From assembly GCA_934216155.1 (NCBI GenBank), contig CAKQBK010000008.1:1-49827 (forward strand): a DNA stretch of 49,827 nucleotides, written 5' to 3'. Shown here piece after piece: positions 38,953-48,154 of the stretch (positions are counted from its first letter, which is position 1; each line of letters begins with the position of its first letter). The position numbers and the translations under genes were made by a program. This DNA comes from an uncultured Dialister sp. Its GTDB lineage: Bacteria > Bacillota > Negativicutes > Veillonellales > Dialisteraceae. The notes under the pieces were generated by a model that saw only the letters and a program-made list of their open reading frames with translations, searched no databases and was not told the DNA's origin.

Positions 38953-40524
38953 ATGCGAAAACATCCCTTTTCATTGGTAACCGGAATCTTTTCATTAGGG
39001 ATTTCGGCATCGCTTTGGTATACGTTAAAAATTGCACATATGGACGTATCAGGTACGTTATCGCTTCCGGGACATCCTCTTTTAGAGTGGTGGGATGGTA
39101 TGATCATTCTGGAAATGGGAGCGTTTTTATTTCTTGTGTTGTCTTTTCTGATGCCGCATTTGATTTCGTTGCAATTTCAAAGGAAGCCGGGCCAGGAAAT
39201 TTTTTCTTTTAAGATTGCCTGGGGCATACAATTTCTTTGGCAAATTCCTTTTTTGTTGGCCTTTTATCCTGCACCAGGGATGAATGATACGGTCTATATG
39301 ATGCACAATCCACTATATGCCAGTGTACAATTTCCCTGGCTCTATTCCATGCTCTATGGATATGGAACTCGCTTAGGAACTGCATGGTGGGGGACAGGGG
39401 AACCGATGGTATGGCTTCTGTCTTTGGTGCAACTTGGCATTATGAGTTGGTACTTGACGCGGTTTTGTTTCTGGCTGCAAAAGAGGTATCATCCCTATTT
39501 CGGTGGGGGATTGTACTTGTATTTTCTTCTTTGTCCCATGGTGGAAAATTATGAAATTGCAGCCGTGAGAGATGGATTGTTTTCCTTATCGCTGCTTCTT
39601 TGGGTCTGGCTATTTCTTTTGCTTGAGGAACATCCGGGATGGAATCGAAGAAAACTATTTCTACTCACCGCCGCATTACTAGGAACCATGCTCTTTAGAA
39701 ATAATGGAGTTCTTGTATCACTGGTACTCACTTTGGTTGTATTTTATTTCTATGGAAATAAGAAAATTTTACTTCTGTGTGTACTTTCCATGGCATTGGC
39801 GATTGTTCCATCTCGAATCATTCAGGAAACCCATCATTGGGAGCCTTTGTTTCAGGAATCTATGGGGATTCCATTGCAACAACTGGGGCGGACCATGGTG
39901 GTCGAGGGAACCAGAAGCGAGGAAACGGTAGAGCTCATGAATGGACTCCTGGAAGAGGAAAAATGGAAGAAAGCCTACCTGCCCTTTACGGTGGATTTCG
40001 TCAAATGGCATGATGATTTTCATCGCAGTCAGCTCAATCATGAAAAAGAAAAATTTTTGATTGCCTGGGCAGAAACAGGACTTGCCAATCCGAGAATTTA
40101 TATAGAAGGATGGATGACAGAAACCTATGCATTGTGGAATTTGGATCCATGGGAATACGGCGTCCAGTCTCGCTTCGGCTGGGCTTTGAGCGATGAAAAT
40201 ACAAAAAATATGAAACCGGCAGACAATGACCGGATGGCTGTAGGAGGTTTCCCTTTTCCTATGAAACTCAAAACAGCATTGTGTAACTTTCAATTTGAAG
40301 GAAGCCGTTTCTTCGGTTCCGGCCTTTGCTTGTGGCTGACCCTTTTCGCTTGCCTTTTGCTGTATCATCAGAAGAAAAGGAAATATATACTGATCGCCTT
40401 GCCACTGCTTCTAAACACAGCTACGCTTCTCCTTTCCACACCGGCTTCATCGGTATTCCGCTACTCCTTCGCGTATGTACTATGCTTGCCCGTTCTTTTG
40501 GGAATGGTACTGCTGCGCAAGTGA
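38953..40524 (+). CDS. Large polytopic membrane protein, DUF6020/GT-C-like
   Basis: 523 residues from ATG 38953 (AAAGGAG upstream). Longer in-frame starts would translate the repeat. About 11-12 hydrophobic helices are arranged as in GT-C glycosyltransferases. The extracytoplasmic loop after helix 3 carries PAPGMNDTVYMMHNPLY, an acidic-loop position typical of that fold. A soluble loop (about 340-430) separates the last helices. It may transfer or transport a lipid-linked sugar for the envelope, but this rests on topology. It is monogenic, between repeats. Confidence 0.65.
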   Translation: MRKHPFSLVTGIFSLGISASLWYTLKIAHMDVSGTLSLPGHPLLEWWDGMIILEMGAFLFLVLSFLMPHLISLQFQRKPGQEIFSFKIAWGIQFLWQIPFLLAFYPAPGMNDTVYMMHNPLYASVQFPWLYSMLYGYGTRLGTAWWGTGEPMVWLLSLVQLGIMSWYLTRFCFWLQKRYHPYFGGGLYLYFLLCPMVENYEIAAVRDGLFSLSLLLWVWLFLLLEEHPGWNRRKLFLLTAALLGTMLFRNNGVLVSLVLTLVVFYFYGNKKILLLCVLSMALAIVPSRIIQETHHWEPLFQESMGIPLQQLGRTMVVEGTRSEETVELMNGLLEEEKWKKAYLPFTVDFVKWHDDFHRSQLNHEKEKFLIAWAETGLANPRIYIEGWMTETYALWNLDPWEYGVQSRFGWALSDENTKNMKPADNDRMAVGGFPFPMKLKTALCNFQFEGSRFFGSGLCLWLTLFACLLLYHQKKRKYILIALPLLLNTATLLLSTPASSVFRYSFAYVLCLPVLLGMVLLRK

Positions 40525-40602
40525 GGAGTTAGGAATGAGGAGTGAGGAGTGGTGGTAGGGGCGCTTTATGAATTGTGCGCCCCTACCACCACTCCTCACT
40601 CC
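40524..40602. repeat. Family F palindrome with a perfect 24-bp stem
   Basis: 40541-40564 (AGTGAGGAGTGGTGGTAGGG plus GCGC) is exactly complementary to 40577-40600, with the 12-nt loop TTTATGAATTGT. The heptads start at the stop codon of the preceding gene. It lacks a T tract, so it is not a classical terminator. Confidence 0.9.
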
Positions 40603-40654
40603 CCTGTAAGGTACAAATCGATAGTGACATCATTAGGAACAGTAGAGAATTTCA

Positions 40655-40684
40655 TTGCCACCATCCGCGGGAGAATGATATAAT
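40655..40684 (+). promoter_or_regulatory. Promoter of prfC
   Basis: TTGCCA (5/6), 18-nt spacer, TGA-TATAAT extended -10. Confidence 0.8.
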
Positions 40685-40719
40685 AATATGACTTATGTAT
40701 TATTTGATTGAGGTGTAAC

Positions 40720-42327
40720 ATGACTGATTTGGAAGAAATGAAGAGACGCCGGACCTTTGCCATCATTTCCCACCCGGATGCTGGTAAAACGACGTTGACT
40801 GAAAAACTTTTGCTTTACGGTGGTGCTATTCATCTGGCTGGTTCTGTCAAGGCCAGAAAGACTGCTCGCTATGCTGTATCTGACTGGATGGAAATTGAAA
40901 AACAGCGTGGTATTTCTGTCACCAGTTCTGTATTGCAATTTGATTACCAGGGCTGCCGTATCAATATCCTGGATACCCCAGGCCATGCGGACTTCTCTGA
41001 AGATACTTATCGTACTTTGATGGCTGTAGACTCTGCGGTCATGGTCATCGATGTGGCCAAAGGTGTGGAAGCCCAGACGAAGAAATTGTTCAAAGTATGC
41101 TCCGATCGTGGCATTCCGATTTTTACATTTGTCAATAAAATTGACCATTTTGGTAAAAATCCATTTGACTTGATGGCCGACATTGAAGATGTATTGGGGA
41201 TTCGTTCCTGCCCGATGAATTGGCCGATTGGGGTCAATGGAGATTACACCGGTATCTATGACCGTGAAACGGAAATGTGCCACCTTTTTGTCAAAGACAA
41301 TGCCCATGGGGTGAAGAAGCTGGAAGTCATTTCTGGCAAAATGGATGATGAAGCCATCGTATCTCATTTGACTCCTGAAATTATTCAGTCCTTGAAAGAT
41401 GATTTGGAACTTCTTGATGAAGCAGGTGACCCATTTGATGCAGACAAAGTGGCACGGGGCGAATTGACACCTATGTTCTTTGGTTCTGCTATGACCAACT
41501 TCGGCGTACAGCCATTCTTGGAAAAATATCTCCAGCTGGCACCGCCACCGGAACCGAGAAAAACTTTGGAAGGGACCATTGAACCAGAAAATCCAAATTT
41601 CTCCGGCTTTATTTTCAAGATTCAGGCCAACATGGACCCGAAGCACCATGACCGTGTAGCGTTCATGCGCATTTGCTCCGGCGTATTTGAAAAAGGGCTG
41701 AATGTGCTCCATCGCCAGAGTGGGAAAATGATTCGTCTGTCTCAGCCGCAGCAATTCCTGGCCACAGAACGTCAGACCGTAGAAAAAGCCTATCCAGGTG
41801 ATATTGTTGGTATTTTTGATACCGGTGAATTGGGGGTCGGTGATACGGTTTGCGAAAAGAAACATCCGGTTACATTCATTGATTTCCCCGTATTCCCGCC
41901 AGAATTGTTTGCTCGCATTTCTCCAGAAAGCAGCATGAAGAGAAAGCAGTTCTTGAATGGGGTCGGTCAGTTGGCGCAGGAAGGGGCCATCCAGGTGTAT
42001 AAACAGCCCTATGTGATGGAATCTTTCGTTATCGGGGCTGTCGGACAGTTGCAGTTTGAAGTCATGAAATATAGATTGGAAAACGAATACAATGTATCTG
42101 TCAATTTGGAACCTATGAGCTATACCGCAGCTCGTTGGACCGAAGGGGATATTCCACCGGAAGAATTGACCGGCATTGATAATGCCATGGTGGTATATGA
42201 TCGGAGAGAACGTCCGGTATACTTGTTGCCCAATGCATGGCAGGCAGGTTGGCTGGCACAGCGCAATCCTAAGGTAACATTCCTGGAAAGTCCGCCACTG
42301 GGAGTAGCTCAGCTGGAAGGAAACTAA
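40720..42327 (+). CDS. prfC: Peptide chain release factor 3
   Basis: 535 residues from ATG 40720 (GAGGTG upstream). A GTPase that removes RF1/RF2 from the ribosome after termination. The P-loop SHPDAGKT (17-24), switch II DTPGHADF and NKIDHFG motifs are intact, and the domain II/III sequence (EGAIQVYKQPY) is typical. Length is normal. A family F element follows directly. Confidence 0.96.
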   Translation: MTDLEEMKRRRTFAIISHPDAGKTTLTEKLLLYGGAIHLAGSVKARKTARYAVSDWMEIEKQRGISVTSSVLQFDYQGCRINILDTPGHADFSEDTYRTLMAVDSAVMVIDVAKGVEAQTKKLFKVCSDRGIPIFTFVNKIDHFGKNPFDLMADIEDVLGIRSCPMNWPIGVNGDYTGIYDRETEMCHLFVKDNAHGVKKLEVISGKMDDEAIVSHLTPEIIQSLKDDLELLDEAGDPFDADKVARGELTPMFFGSAMTNFGVQPFLEKYLQLAPPPEPRKTLEGTIEPENPNFSGFIFKIQANMDPKHHDRVAFMRICSGVFEKGLNVLHRQSGKMIRLSQPQQFLATERQTVEKAYPGDIVGIFDTGELGVGDTVCEKKHPVTFIDFPVFPPELFARISPESSMKRKQFLNGVGQLAQEGAIQVYKQPYVMESFVIGAVGQLQFEVMKYRLENEYNVSVNLEPMSYTAARWTEGDIPPEELTGIDNAMVVYDRRERPVYLLPNAWQAGWLAQRNPKVTFLESPPLGVAQLEGN

Positions 42328-42405
42328 AAAGCAGTGAGAAGTGAGTAGTGAGAAGTTAGAAATGGTGGAAGGGGCGCAAAATAATTAAAGGCGCCCCAAT
42401 ACCCC
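42328..42405. repeat. Family F palindrome with heptads
   Basis: AGTGAGAAGTGAGTAGTGAG heptads then GGAAGGGGCGC...GGCGCCCCAATACCCC. Confidence 0.75.
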
Positions 42406-42482
42406 ATTTTTATATTTTTTTCTTAGCTTGAATTTCCTTATATAAAATAGCAACATGTCATGATTGGCGTGCTGTAAATGTT

Positions 42483-42517
42483 AAAAGCACGAAGGGATAA
42501 ACCTTTCGTGCTTTTTG
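42483..42517 (+). terminator. Intrinsic terminator 155 bp after prfC
   Basis: AAAAGCACGAAAGG-like stem (AAAAGCACGAAGG / CCTTTCGTGCTTTT) with a T tract. It may end prfC or an unseen short RNA. Confidence 0.8.
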
Positions 42518-42595
42518 TGTGCCTAATAAATATTTGACAATCATCAATAATCAAACAACTATTTCAAAAAAATCTATCTTATTTTGCTATAGAGA

Positions 42596-42604
42596 TGATA
42601 TAAT
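42596..42604 (+). promoter_or_regulatory. Extended -10 promoter upstream of the HNH_2-like gene
   Basis: TGA-TATAAT without a good -35. It would give a ~230-nt leader crossing a truncated C element (42713-42795). A separate TTGACA at 42534 has no matching -10. Confidence 0.45.
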
Positions 42605-42712
42605 CAAGTATAATTGCAAAATGTAAAACAGGGAAATTCAAGCCATGTTTGAATCGGATTTTCCTGCGGTAAGATTTGTGATGGTAAGTTGCTGAGCAGT
42701 CTTACTTTTGAG

Positions 42713-42795
42713 TGAAATGATGAGTTACTGTTTATAGGCACGTTCGAGGAACCTGAGAAACTTGAGCAACCTGTAATATGTAGCGTAGTCTTATC
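42713..42795. repeat. Truncated family C element in the 5' leader
   Basis: GCACGTTCGAGGAACCTGAG and ACTTGAGCAACCTGTAATATG are the right half of a C element; the left half is not recognisable. Confidence 0.6.
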
Positions 42796-42843
42796 TATTG
42801 AATTAAAATCGTAATAGCAGTAATAAAGAAGGGCGGTGAGCAG

Positions 42844-43758
42844 ATGTCCAGACGCAGAGGATTGAAAAAATGGGATGAAATAACCACCGAAGGGTGGCTT
42901 TCTCTCATGGGGGATACGTCTGTCATGAGTCAGCTGATGATGCAAATTTTTTCCAGGCTGTATCATTCTGCCGATTATATGGATAATGCCAAAAATATCG
43001 CAGAGGCTCTTCATATGGAGTATCGGGCTCTGAATGCGGGAGTTGGCTGGGCTGGTAATAAAATTCGTGAAATGTATGAAAAAGGGGAACTTCTTACCTA
43101 TGAGACCCATAAGGAGGAAATAGAATCTCCAGAGGAGCACGAAGGAGAAGAATTTGTCCTGAAAGAAGCCACGAAAACAGTGGTCAAACGATCTCCTTGG
43201 GAATATGTTTTTGATGGCGTGGAAGGAGATGGGGGTCTCTATTTCTGGATTCTGAAACCGGAAGCTGTAAGGGCCTATCGGGAACTGATGGATGCGGATA
43301 TCTGGAATGTGGAACCGATTCGTCGGATTTTGGAAGAAGATGTGACTTCTTCTGGTATAGAAGGCAATTTATTTTCTGAAAATTCGGAAACCACCGTGGA
43401 TCGCATTCGCCGCTTGGTAGACCATGAACAGGAATTCCGCCGAAAATCCTGGACAGCTGATCCCTGTTGTATCGTGTGCGGAGCAAATAGAATTTCTTTG
43501 TTACAGGCCGTGCCTTACGGAATTAAGGGGAAGGAACAGAAGGGGCTTCTTTTCTGCCCTACCCATGCTGCTCTGTTTGCTGCTCATTTGATTTCTTTTG
43601 GCAGTGATGGAAAACTTCTGATTTCTAATCGATTGACGGAAGAGGAAAAAACACTGTATCATATTTCTAGTGATATGGAAGCCCAGGGGCCATATAGTAA
43701 AAAGCGCATGACCACCCATCGTAAAATTTTTATGGAAGAAGAGAGGAAACTGAAATGA
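42844..43758 (+). CDS. Degenerate HNH_2-like protein
   Basis: 304 residues. Residues 20-80 are helical (NIAEALHMEYRALNAGVGWAG) and recall the N-terminal module of some HNH nucleases. Residues 205-265 line up with the HNH_2 domain: CxxC at 209-212 (CIVCGANR), CPTHAALFAAHLISFGSDGK and LLISNRL. The first catalytic His (usually in AAHI) is replaced by AVPY, and the Asn of NGL reads Lys, so nuclease activity is doubtful; His241 remains. It has GGGCGGTGAG before ATG and overlaps dcd by 4 bp, so the two are translationally coupled. It could be a DNA- or metal-binding relic co-opted for nucleotide metabolism. The function is unknown. Confidence 0.6.
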   Translation: MSRRRGLKKWDEITTEGWLSLMGDTSVMSQLMMQIFSRLYHSADYMDNAKNIAEALHMEYRALNAGVGWAGNKIREMYEKGELLTYETHKEEIESPEEHEGEEFVLKEATKTVVKRSPWEYVFDGVEGDGGLYFWILKPEAVRAYRELMDADIWNVEPIRRILEEDVTSSGIEGNLFSENSETTVDRIRRLVDHEQEFRRKSWTADPCCIVCGANRISLLQAVPYGIKGKEQKGLLFCPTHAALFAAHLISFGSDGKLLISNRLTEEEKTLYHISSDMEAQGPYSKKRMTTHRKIFMEEERKLK

Positions 43759-44276
43759 TTTTATCCGGCAAAGAAATTGTAAGACACATGGGGGAAGAAA
43801 TCATTATCGATCCCTTTGACCCCAAGAAGGTCAATCCCAATAGCTACAACTTGACTCTGGCAGATGAATTGATGGTATATGATAACCATGAATTGGATAT
43901 GCAAAAGAAAAATACCGGTCATTTGATTCATATTCCAGAAGAAGGTATCGTGCTGCAACCGAATAAATTGTATTTAGGCAGAACGCATGAATATACAAAA
44001 ACGAAGTGCTTCGTACCTATGCTAGAAGGTCGTTCTTCCATTGGGCGATTGGGCCTTTTCATTCATGTCACCGCTGGATTTGGTGATGTAGGTTTTTCTG
44101 GCTATTGGACATTGGAAATGTTTTGCGTACAACCTATCCGAATCTACGCTGGTGTCGAGATTTGCCAGATTTATTTCCATACTGTCTTGGGAGAAGCCGA
44201 TAAATATGACAGCGGAAAATATCAAAATAATCAAGGAATTCAGCCTAGCCTACTTTACAAAGACTTTGAAAAGTAG
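43755..44276 (+). CDS. dcd: dCTP deaminase
   Basis: 173 residues. It deaminates dCTP to dUTP for thymidylate synthesis. PNSYNLTLADEL, EGRSSIGRLGLFIHVTAGFG and GYWTLEMF are family motifs; the Glu in TLE is catalytic and Arg/Ser of GRSS bind phosphate. I cannot tell from this whether it is the mono- or the bifunctional (dUTPase) type. It overlaps the upstream HNH_2-like gene (ATGA) and is followed by a terminator. Confidence 0.92.
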   Translation: MILSGKEIVRHMGEEIIIDPFDPKKVNPNSYNLTLADELMVYDNHELDMQKKNTGHLIHIPEEGIVLQPNKLYLGRTHEYTKTKCFVPMLEGRSSIGRLGLFIHVTAGFGDVGFSGYWTLEMFCVQPIRIYAGVEICQIYFHTVLGEADKYDSGKYQNNQGIQPSLLYKDFEK

Positions 44277-44314
44277 TATGATAGTTACAACTTAATAGCA
44301 CTTGGAGCGAAGAA

Positions 44315-44362
44315 GCTGCAGCAGATGTAGGGATTATGTCCTTGCGTCTAGCTGCATTTTTT
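44315..44362 (+). terminator. Terminator of dcd
   Basis: TGCAGC + AGATG pair with CGTCT + GCTGCA around an inner AGG/CCT, then TTTTTTG. Confidence 0.8.
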
Positions 44363-44528
44363 GTTTCTCGCCGGTGCGAAAAGGTTTGATTGGTTTTATG
44401 AAATTGCATTTTGATGAATAATATTTCAAAAATAAAAACCATCAGACACAATATTTTGGGAAGCAAGGTAAAAAAACGATGTAAAAAAGAAATGCTTTCC
44501 CGTGGGGGAGTCCAGGAGGTTGATTATT

Positions 44529-45503
44529 ATGAAAAAAACACTGAAAAAAATGATCATGGCAGGTGCTCTTTGTATGGCAGGTGCAGCACTGATTGCTGGC
44601 TGCGGCAGTGATGGTGGCAGTGCAGGCGGCGGAAAACAGTTCCTGAATATTGCGACCGGCGGCACGGCAGGTACCTATTATCCATTGGGAGGCGCACTGG
44701 CTGAACTCCTGAACCAGAACATTAAAAACATGAATGCTTCTGCGCAGTCCACAGGTGCATCGGTAGCCAATGTCAATATGCTGAAAGATGGCTCCGTTGA
44801 CCTAGCATTTATCCAGAACGATATTGCTTACTATGCAGCTAATGGCACAGAAATGTTCAAAGACAATAAAGTGGAAAGCCTCCGCGGTATCGCTGCTCTT
44901 TATCCAGAAACCGTACAGTTCGTTACTACCCAGGATAAAGGCATTAAATCCATTGCTGACCTGAAAGGTAAGAAAGTCGCTGTTGGTGCTTCTGGCTCCG
45001 GTGCAGAAGCCAATGCTCGTCAGATTCTTGGCGCTTATGGTATCACCTATGATGATATCGATGTACAGTACCTCTCCTTCGGCGAAGCAGCTGATGCGCT
45101 GAAAGATGGCAACGTTGACGTAGGCGTTGTAGTTGCCGGCTTCCCGACCGCTGCTATCCAGGATTTGGCTGCTAACAAATCGGCTGCTCTGGTTACCATC
45201 GACGGTGAACATGCAGACCAGCTGATTAAGAAATACCCATATTTCACCAAGATCACTGTTCCGAAGGGTACCTATCCTGGACAGGAAGAAGATGTGGAAA
45301 CAGTAGCTGTTAAGTGTGTCATCGTCACCACCGATAAGCTTTCCGATGATCTGGGCGGCGAAATTGTAAAAGCTATCTATGAACACCTGGATCGTATGAA
45401 AGCCGCTCACGCAGTAGGCAAATACATCACCAAAGACACGGCTCTGGAAGGCATGTCCATTAAGATGAATGCTGGTGCTGAAAAGTATCTGAAATCTAAA
45501 TAA
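44529..45503 (+). CDS. TAXI-family TRAP transporter solute-binding lipoprotein
   Basis: 324 residues; AGGAGG 9 nt upstream. The signal peptide ends in lipobox LIAGC, so it is a lipoprotein. FLNIATGGTAGTYYPLGGAL, LAFIQNDIAYYA and KGKKVAVGASGSGAEANARQIL are hallmark TAXI segments. These proteins feed small organic acids, often dicarboxylates or glutamate, to a fused permease; the ligand here is not known. It is the first gene of the operon with DUF1850 and DctMQ proteins. A hairpin between it and the next gene suggests more binding protein than permease is made. Confidence 0.93.
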   Translation: MKKTLKKMIMAGALCMAGAALIAGCGSDGGSAGGGKQFLNIATGGTAGTYYPLGGALAELLNQNIKNMNASAQSTGASVANVNMLKDGSVDLAFIQNDIAYYAANGTEMFKDNKVESLRGIAALYPETVQFVTTQDKGIKSIADLKGKKVAVGASGSGAEANARQILGAYGITYDDIDVQYLSFGEAADALKDGNVDVGVVVAGFPTAAIQDLAANKSAALVTIDGEHADQLIKKYPYFTKITVPKGTYPGQEEDVETVAVKCVIVTTDKLSDDLGGEIVKAIYEHLDRMKAAHAVGKYITKDTALEGMSIKMNAGAEKYLKSK

Positions 45504-45509
45504 TAATAG

Positions 45510-45566
45510 GGGTGACTGGTAGACTGGTGACTCGTGACTGGTAATCTGTTAGTCATCAGTCCTAGG
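45510..45566. repeat. Heptad array after the TAXI gene
   Basis: GGTGACTGGTAGACTGGTG and similar units, then AGTCATCAGTCC as the inverse. It separates the binding protein from the DUF1850 gene. Confidence 0.68.
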
Positions 45567-45582
45567 TTATCCTCATAACAGG

Positions 45583-45617
45583 AAGGAGGAGGGACGGACC
45601 CCAGACGGAGTCCGTCT
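45583..45617 (+). promoter_or_regulatory. Shine-Dalgarno followed by a hairpin before the DUF1850 gene
   Basis: AAGGAGGAGG (45583-45592) is an excellent ribosome binding site but lies 38 nt from the ATG at 45631. Between them GACGGAC...GTCCGTC (45593-45616) can fold into a hairpin followed by TTTGCTTTC. No in-frame start codon is closer. The hairpin could terminate some transcripts, or bring the site nearer the start. Confidence 0.6.
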
Positions 45618-45630
45618 TTGCTTTCACTAC

Positions 45631-46155
45631 ATGAAAAAGCAAAAAAACGGGAAATTAGAAACGATATTGATTGTATTCGGCATGATCATTTGTGTCATTG
45701 CTACCGTAGGTGGCTGGTGGGTCCGGCAGGATTATCTCTTCGGACAGACCGCGGATGGCTACATCATCCGGCAGCGAGTGGAACCGGGAACGCCGGTCAC
45801 ACTGGTATATCGCCATTCGGTACAGAAGACCATGATTCATGAATATCTGGAAGTCAATAAAATGGCCGACGGATTTGTGTTGAAATCTACGAAGTATCAA
45901 TCTATGGGGGTAGGACTTCCTTTCTCAAAAGAGGATGGGGATTTCCGTGAAGAAAATGGTTGGTTTATTCTGGATAACATTGACCGCAAATTCCCGGAAT
46001 TGTCCATTCGAAATGGTGTAACCAATGAAGAAAAGGTGTACGTAGGGGATCAGGAATATGATTTAGCCCAGCTGATGCCTTTGGGAAAGGAATTGCACCT
46101 GTATGTGGCGCCACTCTATCAGGTGCTCTACAAGAAAAAAGAAATTAGGAGTTGA
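45631..46155 (+). CDS. DUF1850 protein of the TRAP operon
   Basis: 174 residues with one N-terminal membrane helix (about 10-32). The rest has the DUF1850 pattern: VYRHSVQKTMIHEYLEV, KYQSMGVGLPF and later beta strands. The family is almost always found beside TAXI-TRAP genes, and its role is unknown. The stop overlaps the permease start by 1 nt, and its last codons (GAAATTAGGAGTTGA) double as the permease ribosome binding site and resemble the local heptad repeat. Confidence 0.87.
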   Translation: MKKQKNGKLETILIVFGMIICVIATVGGWWVRQDYLFGQTADGYIIRQRVEPGTPVTLVYRHSVQKTMIHEYLEVNKMADGFVLKSTKYQSMGVGLPFSKEDGDFREENGWFILDNIDRKFPELSIRNGVTNEEKVYVGDQEYDLAQLMPLGKELHLYVAPLYQVLYKKKEIRS

Positions 46156-48128
46156 TGAAATTGGCTGATTTGGAAAAGAAAAATTTGCAGCCCGATGCAC
46201 CGGTTGACGGAGAAATGTCGGAAGAACTGCAGAAGAAATTGAAAGAGTTGGATAAGGAATCTAATACGGCAGAATATACCGGCATTTGTGCCAAAATCAT
46301 TGCTGCCATTTGTATTTGTTTCTCCCTGTTCCAGATTTACACAGGATTCTTTGGCGCTTTGGATGCGATGATTCAACGTTGCGTCCATTTGTCCTTTGGC
46401 ATTTGCCTGGTATATCTTCTCTGTCCTACAAAGAAATCGTGGATTAAAAAAGGTCGGTTCCATCCCCTGGATGTAGCATTGGCTGTGATTGCCATGATTC
46501 CGCCGATTTATATTCTTATGAATTACCAGCAGCTGATTCTTCGTGCCGGCACAGCGACGCCCACTGATACAGTGATTGGTGTGCTGGGCATTGTGATGAT
46601 CATTGAAGCCGCTCGTCGTATCGTTGGGCTTCCAATCGTTATCGTAGTATGCTGCTTCCTGGCTTATGGTTTCTTTGGCCCTTACATGCCAGGACCGCTG
46701 GCTCATAGAGGTCTGACATTAAAGCAGATGGTGGGCCATTTGTTCTTCACCACAGAAGGTGTTTTCGGGATTCCGATGGGCGTTTCCTCTACCTTTATTT
46801 TCCTGTTCATCCTCTTTGGTGCTTATCTGGAAAAGACCGGTCTTGGTAAATTCTTTATTGATATTGCCAATGCCATTGCTGGTTGGGCTTCCGGCGGACC
46901 GGCAAAAGTAGCTGTTATTTCCTCTGCTTTGCAGGGCACCATTTCCGGTTCTTCTGTTGCTAACGTAGTCGGTTCCGGTTCTTTCACCATTCCGATGATG
47001 AAAAAATTGGGCTATCACAAAAACTTTGCTGGCGCTGTAGAAGCCGCTGCTTCCACAGGCGGTCAGCTGATGCCGCCAATCATGGGGGCTGCTGCTTTCC
47101 TGATGGCTGAATTTGTAGGCATTCCATATATGGATGTAGTTAAAGCAGCTATCGTTCCAGCGGTTCTGTACTTTATTGGTGTATTCCTTGGGGTTCATTT
47201 CGAAGCAAAGAAAAATAATTTGCAGGGAACGCCAAAGAGTGAATTGCCACCATGGGGTAAGATTCTGAAAGAAGAAGGCCATTTGGCTATTCCGCTGGTT
47301 GCTATTATTGGTTTGTTGGCTTCTGGTTATACCCCAATGAAAGCCGCTCTGGCAGGGATTTTCATTTCCATCGCCAGTGCCATGCTTCGTGCCAATACGC
47401 GTATGAGCTTTGCTGATATCATTGATGGACTTGTCAAAGGTGCTAGAGGCGCTTTGGGCGTACTGATCGCTTGTGCATCTGCTGGTATGATTATTGGTAT
47501 TGTTACCAAAACCGGTGTAGGTCTGAAATTGGCTTCTACCTTGGTGGATGTAGCAGCTGGCAACTTCATGTTACTTCTGTTCTGCACCATGCTTACTTCT
47601 TTGATTCTTGGTATGGGCGTACCGACCACAGCCAACTACGTTATTACCTCTACCATCGCAGCACCTGCTTTGATTCAGCTGGGCGTACCGGTACTGGCTG
47701 CGCACATGTTTGTATTCTACTTTGGTATCATTGCGGATATCACACCACCAGTCGCACTGGCTGCTTTTGCCGGCTCCGCTATTTCCGGTGGCGATCCACT
47801 GAAAACAGGGGTCAATGCATCGAAGCTGGGCATTGCAGCTTTCATCATTCCTTATGTGTTTGTTCTGTCTCCTGAACTGTTGGGAATCAATGCAACGGTA
47901 ATGGGATTGACGGAAACCACTATTACAGCTCTGATTGGTATGGTTGGTGTCTCTGCCGCTATGATTGGTCAGCTGTATTGCAAAGCCAATGTGCTGGAAC
48001 GTTTGGTGCTCCTGGCTGGTGGTCTCTGCCTCATCGATCCACGGATGCTGACTGACTTGGTTGGTGTCGTGATTCTGGGTGGCATCTTTGCACTGCAGTA
48101 TTTCAGAACCAAAAAAGCAAAAGCATAA
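46155..48128 (+). CDS. TRAP transporter fused permease (DctQ-DctM, TAXI type)
   Basis: About 657 residues. An N-terminal DctQ-like part (about 40-190, four helices) is fused to a DctM part with about 12 helices. AVISSALQGTISGSSVANVVG and the PPIMGAAAFLMAEFVGIPY segment are signature DctM motifs, repeated in the second half as LGMGVPTTANYVI. It imports its substrate with Na+ (family knowledge). ATG 46155 is only 3 nt from AGGAG; TTG 46161 would have better spacing, so two residues are uncertain. A strong terminator follows. Confidence 0.94.
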   Translation: MKLADLEKKNLQPDAPVDGEMSEELQKKLKELDKESNTAEYTGICAKIIAAICICFSLFQIYTGFFGALDAMIQRCVHLSFGICLVYLLCPTKKSWIKKGRFHPLDVALAVIAMIPPIYILMNYQQLILRAGTATPTDTVIGVLGIVMIIEAARRIVGLPIVIVVCCFLAYGFFGPYMPGPLAHRGLTLKQMVGHLFFTTEGVFGIPMGVSSTFIFLFILFGAYLEKTGLGKFFIDIANAIAGWASGGPAKVAVISSALQGTISGSSVANVVGSGSFTIPMMKKLGYHKNFAGAVEAAASTGGQLMPPIMGAAAFLMAEFVGIPYMDVVKAAIVPAVLYFIGVFLGVHFEAKKNNLQGTPKSELPPWGKILKEEGHLAIPLVAIIGLLASGYTPMKAALAGIFISIASAMLRANTRMSFADIIDGLVKGARGALGVLIACASAGMIIGIVTKTGVGLKLASTLVDVAAGNFMLLLFCTMLTSLILGMGVPTTANYVITSTIAAPALIQLGVPVLAAHMFVFYFGIIADITPPVALAAFAGSAISGGDPLKTGVNASKLGIAAFIIPYVFVLSPELLGINATVMGLTETTITALIGMVGVSAAMIGQLYCKANVLERLVLLAGGLCLIDPRMLTDLVGVVILGGIFALQYFRTKKAKA

Positions 48129-48154
48129 ATTCGGTATTTCTAAATCAGCCACGT

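Noticed and set aside
40693..41865. 390-residue antisense frame within prfC
   Set aside because: Its product has no domain logic, it ends in the prfC promoter region and has no ribosome binding site.
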